A stretch of DNA of 64,000 nucleotides from contig CAZUGA010000008.1 in assembly GCA_964619885.1 (NCBI GenBank), positions 1 to 64,000 on the forward strand. Direction: 5' to 3'. The translations under genes and the position numbers were made by a program. Below, piece by piece: positions 56,360 to 64,000 of this stretch; the first letter of the stretch is position 1; the number at the start of each line of letters is the position of its first letter. A model generated the notes under the pieces. It was given only the letters and a program-made list of their open reading frames with translations. It did not search any database and had not been told where the DNA came from. The DNA comes from CAZUGA01 sp964619885. GTDB taxonomy: Bacteria > Pseudomonadota > Gammaproteobacteria > Methylococcales > UBA1147.

Positions 56360-57423
56360 GCCACCGCCACCTGTAAGCAAATATCGGCAACTACCCTGGC
56401 CGCGTCGGGCTTGGCAAGATCTTGCGCTGCCCGCGACATCGCCGTTAAGCTAGTCTTGTCAGATAGCATGTTGGTCATCAAATCAGAAAGTCTAGATACG
56501 CTGAATTCGGCCTGGGGTATCAATATCGCAGCACCCGAATCGACCAAATAGGCAGCATTGTGGGTTTGGTGGTCATCGATTGCATGCGGAAACGGCACTA
56601 ATACGGCTGGCAACCCAGCCGCGGCTAACTCACTAATAGTCATCGCCCCAGATCGGCAAATCGCCACATCAGCCCATTGATAGACCTCGCTCATACTCTC
56701 GATAAAAGGCTTGACCTTGGCGTTCATTTGCAAATCCAAATATTGATCGATAGTTTCTTGACACATGGCTTGACCGGTTTGGTGCAGTACTTCAATCTCG
56801 CAATCAATACTTGCCAATGCCTTAGGCACCACTTCATTCAGGACTTGCGCACCCTGGCTCCCCCCCATAATCAAAATCCGCAGTGTACGGTCTAGTGGCT
56901 TATGACTTTTTTCTTGCAGACTTGCAATTTCCTCACGAACCGGATTTCCAGTAAAAACAGCACCCACGCTAGGTTCAAAACTTGCGGGAAACGCCTCCAA
57001 GACTTTATTGGCAAACTTAATCAATATCCGGTTGGTTGTTCCAGGAATTTTATTCTGTTCATGGATAACTAGCGGAATGCGCATCAACCATGCAACAAGC
57101 CCCCCAGGACCGGACACGAAGCCCCCCAGTCCTAGTACAATATCTGGCTTTCTGCGCTGCAAAATTCTAGCGGCCTGCCAACAGGCACGCAGCAATATCA
57201 GCGGCGCCAATATTTTTTTAAACACACTTTTACCGCGAAACCCAGTCACGGTTAACCAATCGATAGGAATGTCATTCTGTGGAACAATCCTAGCCTCTAA
57301 GCCTGTTTGGGTGCCCATCCAATACACTTGATGACCATGTTGTAGAAAATCTCGGGCGACTGCTAACGCTGGAAACACATGGCCGCCGGTACCACCTGCC
57401 AATATCATGACGCGCGTAGCCAT
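56356..57423 (-). CDS. murG: Undecaprenyl-PP-MurNAc-pentapeptide GlcNAc transferase
   Basis: MurG makes lipid II by adding GlcNAc to lipid I on the inner face of the membrane. From ATG 57423 the protein has 355 residues, the usual length, beginning with MILAGGTGGHVFPALAVA and including the donor-site ELAAAGLPAVLVPFP. The frame runs on upstream by 80 residues, but these are shadow sequence of ftsW. The start overlaps the end of ftsW by 19 bases. Confidence 0.97.
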   Translation of the reverse strand: MATRVMILAGGTGGHVFPALAVARDFLQHGHQVYWMGTQTGLEARIVPQNDIPIDWLTVTGFRGKSVFKKILAPLILLRACWQAARILQRRKPDIVLGLGGFVSGPGGLVAWLMRIPLVIHEQNKIPGTTNRILIKFANKVLEAFPASFEPSVGAVFTGNPVREEIASLQEKSHKPLDRTLRILIMGGSQGAQVLNEVVPKALASIDCEIEVLHQTGQAMCQETIDQYLDLQMNAKVKPFIESMSEVYQWADVAICRSGAMTISELAAAGLPAVLVPFPHAIDDHQTHNAAYLVDSGAAILIPQAEFSVSRLSDLMTNMLSDKTSLTAMSRAAQDLAKPDAARVVADICLQVAVA

Positions 57424-58601
57424 CGCATGTTTCTTTTCGGAATCTGATTTAAAAAATGGGCCGTTTCGTAATGGACCCTGAACAACAGTGCCACACCACA
57501 GCACATCACGATCATGCTTCCTCCGCCATAGCTCATCAAAGGCAGGGTAAGACCTTTGGTCGGCAGTATTCCAAGATTGACCCCCATATTGACAAAAGCT
57601 TGCAAGCCGAACCAGATACCGATGCCGTAAGCCAGAAATGCAGAAAAACGGCGTCCGATCCACTCGGCATTCTTACCTATCCAAAAAGCCCGCCAAATAA
57701 TCACGCTAAACAGCCCAATTATTACCGAGACACCAGCAAAACCCAGTTCTTCCCCGATTACTGAGAACAAAAAATCAGTATGCCCTTCCGGCAAATAAAA
57801 TAGCTTTTGCACACTGCCGCCCAAACCTACTCCAAACCATTCACCGCGGCCAAATGCAATCAATGCTTGTATCAGTTGGAAACCGGTATCCAGCGGGTCC
57901 TCCCACGGATCCATAAAGCTGGTCAATCGATCCATCCGGTAAGGAGAGGTGTAAATCAACGCAATTCCGAGCAGACTGACCAATGCAACAAGTAAAACAA
58001 ATTGCCAGACCCGTGCTCCGCCCAGAAACATCATTGCCAATGCGGTCGCCAAGATCACTACGGCAGCGCCGAAATCCGGTTCAAGCAGCAATAGCACGCA
58101 GGCGAATGACAACAACATCAACGGCTTGACCATGCCATAATCGGAAGTCCTCATGGTCTCAACATGGCGGGTAATATAGCCAGCGATATAAATCACCGAG
58201 ATCAGTTTGACGATCTCTGAAACCTGTATGCGCAGACCGCCCAAAACAAGCCAGCGCACCGCGCCGTTAACTTCCTTACCTAAACCCGGAACCAACACAA
58301 AAACCAACAGCGACAAGCCGAACAAAAACAACCACTGACCACTTTTTTCCCAGAATTTGGTCGGCACTACAGCAACCACTACGGCTGCGAATAAACCCAA
58401 TAGAATATGAAACATCTGACGCACTGGATAAGAAAACTCGTTTCCGTCGCCCTGTTCCCCGAGATGCAGAGAAGCAGACGTCACCATCACGTAACCGATT
58501 GCAAGGAGCGCAGCGACCGCGATCAACAAACTTTCATCCATATGAATTCGAGCGCTTTTCAGTCGAAGCATTATTTCCTGCTTAGCCGAGTCAAGCGACA
58601 C
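57405..58601 (-). CDS. ftsW: Peptidoglycan polymerase FtsW (SEDS family)
   Basis: FtsW is the SEDS glycosyltransferase of the septum and works with FtsI. The 398 residues have about ten transmembrane helices and the family blocks SASLHLGE, the LLLEPDFGAAVV loop and the C-terminal PLMSYGGGSM. GTG start overlaps the TGA of murD by 11 bases. It follows murD in the usual order. Confidence 0.96.
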   Translation of the reverse strand: MSLDSAKQEIMLRLKSARIHMDESLLIAVAALLAIGYVMVTSASLHLGEQGDGNEFSYPVRQMFHILLGLFAAVVVAVVPTKFWEKSGQWLFLFGLSLLVFVLVPGLGKEVNGAVRWLVLGGLRIQVSEIVKLISVIYIAGYITRHVETMRTSDYGMVKPLMLLSFACVLLLLEPDFGAAVVILATALAMMFLGGARVWQFVLLVALVSLLGIALIYTSPYRMDRLTSFMDPWEDPLDTGFQLIQALIAFGRGEWFGVGLGGSVQKLFYLPEGHTDFLFSVIGEELGFAGVSVIIGLFSVIIWRAFWIGKNAEWIGRRFSAFLAYGIGIWFGLQAFVNMGVNLGILPTKGLTLPLMSYGGGSMIVMCCGVALLFRVHYETAHFLNQIPKRNMRWLRAS

Positions 58602-59994
58602 GACTCAACCCCCTTACCGCCGCTTCAAACACCTGACCCCGATGTTGATAATCGGAAAATTGATCCAAACTTGCACACGCAGGAGAGAGTAAAACCGTGT
58701 CGCCGGCCTTTGAGAATTCGCTGGCGATTCGAACCGCTTGTTCCAAATATTGCGCATTTATCGTAGTGACATGCTTATCAATTAGCCCCTGAATCAACGG
58801 AGCGTCTTTACCGATTAAAATCACCGCTCGAACATTATTGCCTATTGCAGTCCTCAGCCCACTGAAATCCGCTCCTTTGCCATCTCCTCCTGCAATCAGT
58901 ACAGTCTTACCGGTTAAACCATTCAGGGCCGCCAAGCAAGCCCCAACATTGGTTGCCTTAGAGTCATTGATCCATGCGACACCGTTAATCTCATCCACCC
59001 ACTGCATTCGATGCGGCAACCCTGGAAACACCTGCAACGCGGCAACCATTGATGCTTCAGAAAGACCAACACTGTGCCCAAGGGCTAATGCAGCCAACGC
59101 ATTGGCCAGATTATGCCGACCTTTAATTCGTAGGGAATCAGATTCGATAATTTGATGGTTGCGGAACATTAGCCATTGTTTACCGTCAACCAATGCAAGC
59201 CGGAAATCTACTGCGGATTCGCTTATCCCAAATGTCAGCAATTCGTGTCCCGAGCGCGGAATTTTGACAACCCATTCATCGTCAACATTAACAATCATGC
59301 TAATACAATCGTTAAATATACGTTGCTTAGCCTGACTATATGATTCGACACTCGGATAACGATCCATATGGTCTGGACTTATATTAAGAATCGTCGCCGC
59401 AGCCAACTTCAAATTAGATGTACGCTCCAGCTGAAAACTCGATAATTCAAGTACGTACAACTCTGTCTCAGAGTCGTCATCTAATAAATCCAGCGCAGCG
59501 GGACCCAGATTGCCCCCAACTTTTACCGAGATTCCGGCTTTTTTTGCCATCATACCGACCAAGGAGGTCACGGTACTTTTCCCATTTGATCCAGTAATAC
59601 CAATCACTGGCGCGTCGACCGCACAATCGAACAGGTCGATATCGCTACAGGCTACAATTCCACTATCGAGCGCCTGCATAATCTGTGGCGTTGTCATCGC
59701 AACACCGGGACTCACAACCAAATGGGTTGCCGCTTCAAAAGCCTGTGATGCATAACCACCCAAAAAGATTGGCGCGTCCGGACTAATCTGTTGCAGCTCG
59801 CTCAATCCCGGAGGCTTCGTACGCGAATCAACAATCGCAAAATCGATTTGATTACGATGCAAGAATTTTGCGACCGAGATTCCAGTCACGCCCAAACCGA
59901 CAATTAGTACGCGTGATGCGCCAGGCTGGATTCCTAAATGCGCCAAGGCTTGGGCGTATCTGGTGATTCGATTTTGCTCGCTATCCATTGACAT
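58591..59994 (-). CDS. murD: UDP-N-acetylmuramoylalanine-D-glutamate ligase
   Basis: MurD adds D-glutamate to UDP-MurNAc-Ala. The 467 residues have N-terminal VGLGVTGISVAKFL, ATP-binding GITGSNGKSTVTSLVG, the ISPDHMDRYPS block and the C-terminal NDSKATNVGAC. ATG start one base after the stop of mraY, so the two are translated together. Confidence 0.97.
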   Translation of the reverse strand: MSMDSEQNRITRYAQALAHLGIQPGASRVLIVGLGVTGISVAKFLHRNQIDFAIVDSRTKPPGLSELQQISPDAPIFLGGYASQAFEAATHLVVSPGVAMTTPQIMQALDSGIVACSDIDLFDCAVDAPVIGITGSNGKSTVTSLVGMMAKKAGISVKVGGNLGPAALDLLDDDSETELYVLELSSFQLERTSNLKLAAATILNISPDHMDRYPSVESYSQAKQRIFNDCISMIVNVDDEWVVKIPRSGHELLTFGISESAVDFRLALVDGKQWLMFRNHQIIESDSLRIKGRHNLANALAALALGHSVGLSEASMVAALQVFPGLPHRMQWVDEINGVAWINDSKATNVGACLAALNGLTGKTVLIAGGDGKGADFSGLRTAIGNNVRAVILIGKDAPLIQGLIDKHVTTINAQYLEQAVRIASEFSKAGDTVLLSPACASLDQFSDYQHRGQVFEAAVRGLSRVA

Positions 59995-59995
59995 A

Positions 59996-61078
59996 TCAGC
60001 GTAGCTTTAACGTCGCCAAACCGAACAACACCAATATTACGGTAATTATCCAGAACCGAACTATTACCCTAGGCTCCGGCCAACCTTTCAATTCAAAATG
60101 GTGATGAATAGGCGCCATGCGAAAAATTCTTTTGCCGGTTAATTTGAACGACAGCACCTGCAACATGACGGACGCGGTTTCCATTACAAAAACCCCCCCC
60201 ATAATCAGCAGTACAATTTCCTGCCGGACTAATACGGCTATCGTACCCAGAGCACCGCCTAAGGCCAAAGCACCTACATCGCCCATAAACACCTGGGCGG
60301 GATAAGCGTTGAACCAGAGGAAACCCAAACCAGCTCCAACCAAAGCGCCACAGAAAACTACCAGCTCACCGACACCGGGTATATAAGGAATCGATAGATA
60401 CCCGGCAAAATTAGAATGGCCGGTAACATAGGCAAATATGCCCAGAGCACCGGCGACCATGACTGTTGGCATTATGGCTAAACCATCCAAGCCATCGGTT
60501 AGATTAACCGCATTGCTGAAACCCACAATAAACAAAAAGGACAAGGCTACATAAGCCCACCCCATTTCAATCATTACATTTTTGAAAAACGGAACAATAA
60601 ACTGCGTTTCTGATGGAATCGTTGCGGTTTTATACAAAAAAATCGCTGCCAATAGCGCAAACACCGATTGCCATTTCAATTTAGCCCGACCAGAAAGACC
60701 CTTGCTATTCTGCTCGGTAATTTTTTTGTAGTCGTCAATAAATCCTATGACGCCGTAACTCATCGTAATAAACAATACGACCCAAACGTAACGGTTAGCT
60801 AAATCAGCCCAAAGCAATGTACTTACGGCGATAGCTATCAGAATCAGGGTCCCGCCCATCGTCGGTGTCCCCACTTTAACCAAATGGGTTTCCGGACCAT
60901 CATCGCGAACCATTTGACCTATGCTATGCATACTCAATCGACGAATCATGGTCGGCCCGACCAATAATGAAATCAGTAATGCCGTCAATGTGCCAAGGAT
61001 GGCTCTAAAAGTCAGATAACGAAATACGCGGAACGCACCCTCGTATTCGCTGAGATAATCGGCAAGGTAAAGTAACAT
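59996..61078 (-). CDS. mraY: Phospho-MurNAc-pentapeptide transferase
   Basis: MraY moves phospho-MurNAc-pentapeptide to undecaprenyl phosphate, giving lipid I. The 360 residues have ten transmembrane helices, Asp-rich GFIDDYKK, NLTDGLDGLA, GDVGALALGG and HHHFELKGW, the full active-site set. ATG start overlaps the TGA of murF by one base (TGATG). Confidence 0.98.
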   Translation of the reverse strand: MLLYLADYLSEYEGAFRVFRYLTFRAILGTLTALLISLLVGPTMIRRLSMHSIGQMVRDDGPETHLVKVGTPTMGGTLILIAIAVSTLLWADLANRYVWVVLFITMSYGVIGFIDDYKKITEQNSKGLSGRAKLKWQSVFALLAAIFLYKTATIPSETQFIVPFFKNVMIEMGWAYVALSFLFIVGFSNAVNLTDGLDGLAIMPTVMVAGALGIFAYVTGHSNFAGYLSIPYIPGVGELVVFCGALVGAGLGFLWFNAYPAQVFMGDVGALALGGALGTIAVLVRQEIVLLIMGGVFVMETASVMLQVLSFKLTGKRIFRMAPIHHHFELKGWPEPRVIVRFWIITVILVLFGLATLKLR

Positions 61079-62439
61079 CAGGCGGGCTCGCTAACTTTTA
61101 AAGCATCAATCACTCGCTCCATTCGTTGGCTTCGCGACCCCTTTATTAATACGATGGATTGCCTATCCAATAATTCTTTGGATTGTTGGATTAAATCCTC
61201 TTGGCTCTCAAAATAATATCCACCCGAACCGAATGCATCTACCGCTTTATCAGCATCAGGACCGGTCGCATAAAAATGCTCAACGCCGGCGGCCTTCGCT
61301 TGCATACCAACTTCCGCGTGCAGTTCTGCGCTGCTATCGCCCAGCTCGGCGAAAGCACCCAAGATTACTTGTAGCCGACCATCCAGTTGCGCCAAGGAAT
61401 TTATCGCTGCTGTAAACGATGTTGGATTGGCGTTATAGCTATCGTTTATCAATAGAGCGCCATTCATTCCAGCAATCGGCTGCATTCGGCCGGCCACTGG
61501 TTGCAATCGAGAAAGGCCGGCACATACGTCTTTAAACGCTATACCCAGTGCGAAACATGCAGCAGATGCAGCTAACGCATTGTATACATTGTGATGCCCT
61601 GCCAGATTCAAACAAACAGAGCCCGTGATAGAACCGTATTTCAGCACAAATTTATTCTCAAAAGCCGATTTAGTGCGGATTAGTCGAATATTCGAAGCGT
61701 TCACATCGGCGCCCGCACCCAACCCAAAACTAATCACCCTCTTTCTACCGACCAGTTCACGCCAAAATTCAAAATATTTATCATCCGCATTCAATACTGC
61801 GACGCCGGTATCCGGCAGGCTTGATAGTAATTCGCCTTTAGCTTGCGCAACACCCCGCAGACTACCAAAACCCTCCAAATGAGCAGCGCCGGCATTAGTG
61901 ATAATTGCAACATCTGGTGCGGTCAAACTGCTGGTATACGCGATCTCTCCGGCATGATTGGCACCCATTTCGACAACGGCAAACTTATTATCGTCTTGTA
62001 GTTTTAACAACGTTAACGGTACCCCAATCTCATTGTTTAGATTGCCGTGGGTATACAGCACATTAGCAATTTGATCCAATACCAAAGCAACCATTTCTTT
62101 TACCGTCGTTTTTCCGTTACTGCCGGTAACGCCGACCACTTTGATGGTTAATCTATTACGCCATTCCGCGGCGAGCCGACCCAATGCTTGACGCGTATCT
62201 TCAACGACGATCCTAGGTAAGTCCGTGTCCAAATCGCGGCCCACAACCGCCGCAACAGCTCCCGCCCGTGCCGCATCGTCAACGAAATCGTTGGCATCAA
62301 AATTATCACCCCGAATGGCGACAAATAAATCACCCGGATTGATATTGCGCGTATCGATACTCACCGACGAAAATCTGCTATCCGCACCAGCCATTTGACC
62401 GCTCATGGCTTTAGCGGCTTCGCTTAAACTCATCATCAT
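61078..62439 (-). CDS. murF: UDP-MurNAc-tripeptide D-alanyl-D-alanine ligase
   Basis: MurF adds D-Ala-D-Ala to the tripeptide. The 453 residues have ATP-binding VTGSNGKTTVKEMV, NNEIGVPLTLL and the C-terminal NDSYNANPTS. Three ATG codons in a row (62439, 62436, 62433) start the frame, and the first overlaps the TGA of murE. Any may be used. Confidence 0.97.
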   Translation of the reverse strand: MMMSLSEAAKAMSGQMAGADSRFSSVSIDTRNINPGDLFVAIRGDNFDANDFVDDAARAGAVAAVVGRDLDTDLPRIVVEDTRQALGRLAAEWRNRLTIKVVGVTGSNGKTTVKEMVALVLDQIANVLYTHGNLNNEIGVPLTLLKLQDDNKFAVVEMGANHAGEIAYTSSLTAPDVAIITNAGAAHLEGFGSLRGVAQAKGELLSSLPDTGVAVLNADDKYFEFWRELVGRKRVISFGLGAGADVNASNIRLIRTKSAFENKFVLKYGSITGSVCLNLAGHHNVYNALAASAACFALGIAFKDVCAGLSRLQPVAGRMQPIAGMNGALLINDSYNANPTSFTAAINSLAQLDGRLQVILGAFAELGDSSAELHAEVGMQAKAAGVEHFYATGPDADKAVDAFGSGGYYFESQEDLIQQSKELLDRQSIVLIKGSRSQRMERVIDALKVSEPA

Positions 62440-63977
62440 TGCATGCGACCCGTATTTTGCGGCGCTTTCATAGTCAGCGCTTCACGCACAATTTGACGAT
62501 CGCTAAATGAATATTTCATACCGTTAATTTCTTGGGTTTCCTCATGGCCTTTTCCCGCCACGACAACCAAATCATCCGGTTGAGCCAACCCGATGCAGTA
62601 TTCTATGGCTTGCCGTCGGTCACGTATGATCTGAACGGGTTTGCCCTCGCAACCTTTGACAATGTCTTGAATTATCTGGGACCCTTCTTCGCTACGTGGA
62701 TTATCATCCGTGAGTACAACATGATTTGCTCGTTGCACAGCGATTGCACCCATCAATTGGCGCTTGCCTATATCACGATCTCCACCACAGCCAAACACCA
62801 CCCACAAGTTTCCGGAACAATGCGCTTGTAACCCATCCAGAATACTCTGTAACGCATCCGGAGTATGGGCATAGTCAACAATGACTGTTGGACACGAACC
62901 TTCTCCGGAAAATTGTTCAAGGCGACCCGCGACTGTGCGCACATTCTGCAATGCTTCAGCAGCCGCCTGAAATGGAATCCCTAAACCCACCATTGCGGCA
63001 AGAACCGCTAAAAGATTTTCCACGTTGAAATCACAAAAAAATGGGGCCGATACAAGCGCTGTTTTATCTCCATAGTGCGCTCGAAATTCGACCCCCTCAA
63101 CATCGTGGTGCAACTCACTAACACTTATATGCGAAATATTTGTCGAAACCTTTTCTCGTATCGAATAACCCAATACCCAAGCTGTTGGCGGCACGACAGA
63201 TAAAATTCGATCAATATTACTATCGTCCAAATTAACAATGACAAAATCTAAATCCGGAGATTGGAGAAGCTCTAGCTTGGCCTCGATGTACTGGTCCAGT
63301 GTCCCATGATAATCCAAATGGTCGCGCGTAATTTTGCAAAACGCCGCACCTCTAAAACGAACACCTGCAGTTCGTTTTTGCGCAAGGCCGTGCGAGGATA
63401 CCTCCATAGCAACATATTTGACGCCATCCTCTTTTAAGGCCGCTAACACTTGATGTAGCGTAATTGCATCCGGTGTCGTATTAGACAACCTCTGTAGGTT
63501 CCCTACATATCCCCACCCCAAAGTACCAACTACTCCGCTGGGGTTGAATTGTGCCAGCGCTTGTGCCAAAAAATGACTGCAGGACGTTTTTCCGTTCGTC
63601 CCGGTAATACCAACAACTTCAATTCCTGCAGAAGGACCATCAAAAAAACGGTCGGCAATAAAACCTAACTTTTCGTTCAATAATGGAACTGCAATCAACG
63701 GACAATGAAACCTATGCTCCAATTCATCAAGTTGATCTCTATCGGCTCCAAACGGATCGTAAACTATCGCAGTCGCGCCATTTTCGATTGCCTGCGCGGC
63801 GTAATCCAAACCGTGCGATTGAGTTCCGGGTATTGCGAAAAACGCCGCGCCCTCAACCACTCTACGGCTATCCAGCGCTAAACCTGAAACGCGGATTTCC
63901 GGTAGATCCTCGATCTCTCCCGAACCATCAAGTAGCGCCGCAATCATTTTCTCGCGAGATGCGAAACCCGGCGTCAT
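62436..63977 (-). CDS. murE: UDP-MurNAc-Ala-Glu-meso-diaminopimelate ligase
   Basis: MurE adds the third stem residue. The 513 residues have ATP-binding GITGTNGKTSCSHF, the active-site block TTPDAITL and DNPR in TDDNPRSEE, the motif of meso-diaminopimelate-specific enzymes. ATG start overlaps a TGA in another frame that probably ends ftsI (ATGA). It is the first complete gene of the cluster as read on the minus strand. Confidence 0.97.
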   Translation of the reverse strand: MTPGFASREKMIAALLDGSGEIEDLPEIRVSGLALDSRRVVEGAAFFAIPGTQSHGLDYAAQAIENGATAIVYDPFGADRDQLDELEHRFHCPLIAVPLLNEKLGFIADRFFDGPSAGIEVVGITGTNGKTSCSHFLAQALAQFNPSGVVGTLGWGYVGNLQRLSNTTPDAITLHQVLAALKEDGVKYVAMEVSSHGLAQKRTAGVRFRGAAFCKITRDHLDYHGTLDQYIEAKLELLQSPDLDFVIVNLDDSNIDRILSVVPPTAWVLGYSIREKVSTNISHISVSELHHDVEGVEFRAHYGDKTALVSAPFFCDFNVENLLAVLAAMVGLGIPFQAAAEALQNVRTVAGRLEQFSGEGSCPTVIVDYAHTPDALQSILDGLQAHCSGNLWVVFGCGGDRDIGKRQLMGAIAVQRANHVVLTDDNPRSEEGSQIIQDIVKGCEGKPVQIIRDRRQAIEYCIGLAQPDDLVVVAGKGHEETQEINGMKYSFSDRQIVREALTMKAPQNTGRMQ

Positions 63978-64000
63978 ATACTATCCACCTGCCTGACCTG
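63974..64000 (-). CDS. Probable 3' end of ftsI (partial)
   Basis: Eight open codons (QVRQVDSI) from the right edge end in a TGA that overlaps the murE start codon (ATGA). In Gammaproteobacteria ftsI usually lies directly upstream of murE, often with this overlap. The peptide is too short to identify by itself, so the call rests on position. Confidence 0.4.
   Translation of the reverse strand, partial: QVRQVDSI

Noticed and set aside
1..64000. CRISPR, prophage, insertion sequence, tRNA or rRNA
   Set aside because: I looked for repeated spacer patterns, transposase motifs and tRNA-like T-arms in gaps and found none that hold up.

Overview
The window looks like a chromosomal segment of a gammaproteobacterium of moderate GC content. 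I judge this from the gene orders (murE to ftsZ to lpxC, dciA, secA-argJ-mutT, and def-fmt-rsmB-DUF4390-ntrY-ntrX opposite lysM-dprA-smg-topA-tsaC) and from single families such as the periplasmic fatty acid cis/trans isomerase, NirBD and DUF4390. I cannot name a genus. MurE carries the DNPR motif of meso-diaminopimelate enzymes, and LpxC is present, so the cell is Gram-negative. Several genes seem to start with TTG or GTG. No rRNA, tRNA, CRISPR array, prophage or insertion sequence is visible.

Layout. 1-6,390: a MASE1-PAS histidine kinase with its sigma-54 response regulator, then a PP2C phosphatase/Ser-Thr kinase fusion divergent from the nitrite reductase genes. 6,185-9,287: an NtrC-like site, a -24/-12 promoter and nirBD. 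9,404-24,179: an accessory stretch with PhzF-like and SprA-like proteins, fatty acid isomerase Cti, DUF502, a truncated aminotransferase pseudogene, a POT peptide transporter with a phosphoesterase, a lipoprotein, an overlapping FAD-oxidoreductase/MnmM-like methyltransferase pair, a MAPEG pseudogene, an AEC transporter, an SDR and a PhoA-type alkaline phosphatase. 24,274-26,698: an overlapping cassette of an Lgt-like membrane protein, a radical SAM enzyme resembling the archaeal tetraether lipid synthase family, and a small membrane protein. 26,823-27,837: a rhodanese and a methyltransferase. 27,887-35,483: an NtrX-like regulator lacking sigma-54 hallmarks, NtrY, DUF4390, RsmB, Fmt and Def. 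35,615-41,566: LysM protein, DprA, Smg, TopA and TsaC on the other strand. 41,648-64,000: MutT, ArgJ, SecA, an M23 peptidase, DciA, LpxC and the division and cell-wall cluster back to MurE and the probable tail of FtsI.

How the genes work together. From 48,691 rightward the cluster holds the cytoplasmic peptidoglycan precursor pathway (MurB to MurG, Ddl, MraY) with FtsW, Q, A and Z, mostly joined by start-stop overlaps. An intrinsic terminator separates ftsZ from lpxC. Nitrite assimilation is probably under nitrogen control through sigma-54. The best candidates for undescribed biology are the Lgt-like/radical SAM/small membrane protein cassette and the separated two-gene equivalent of MnmC.
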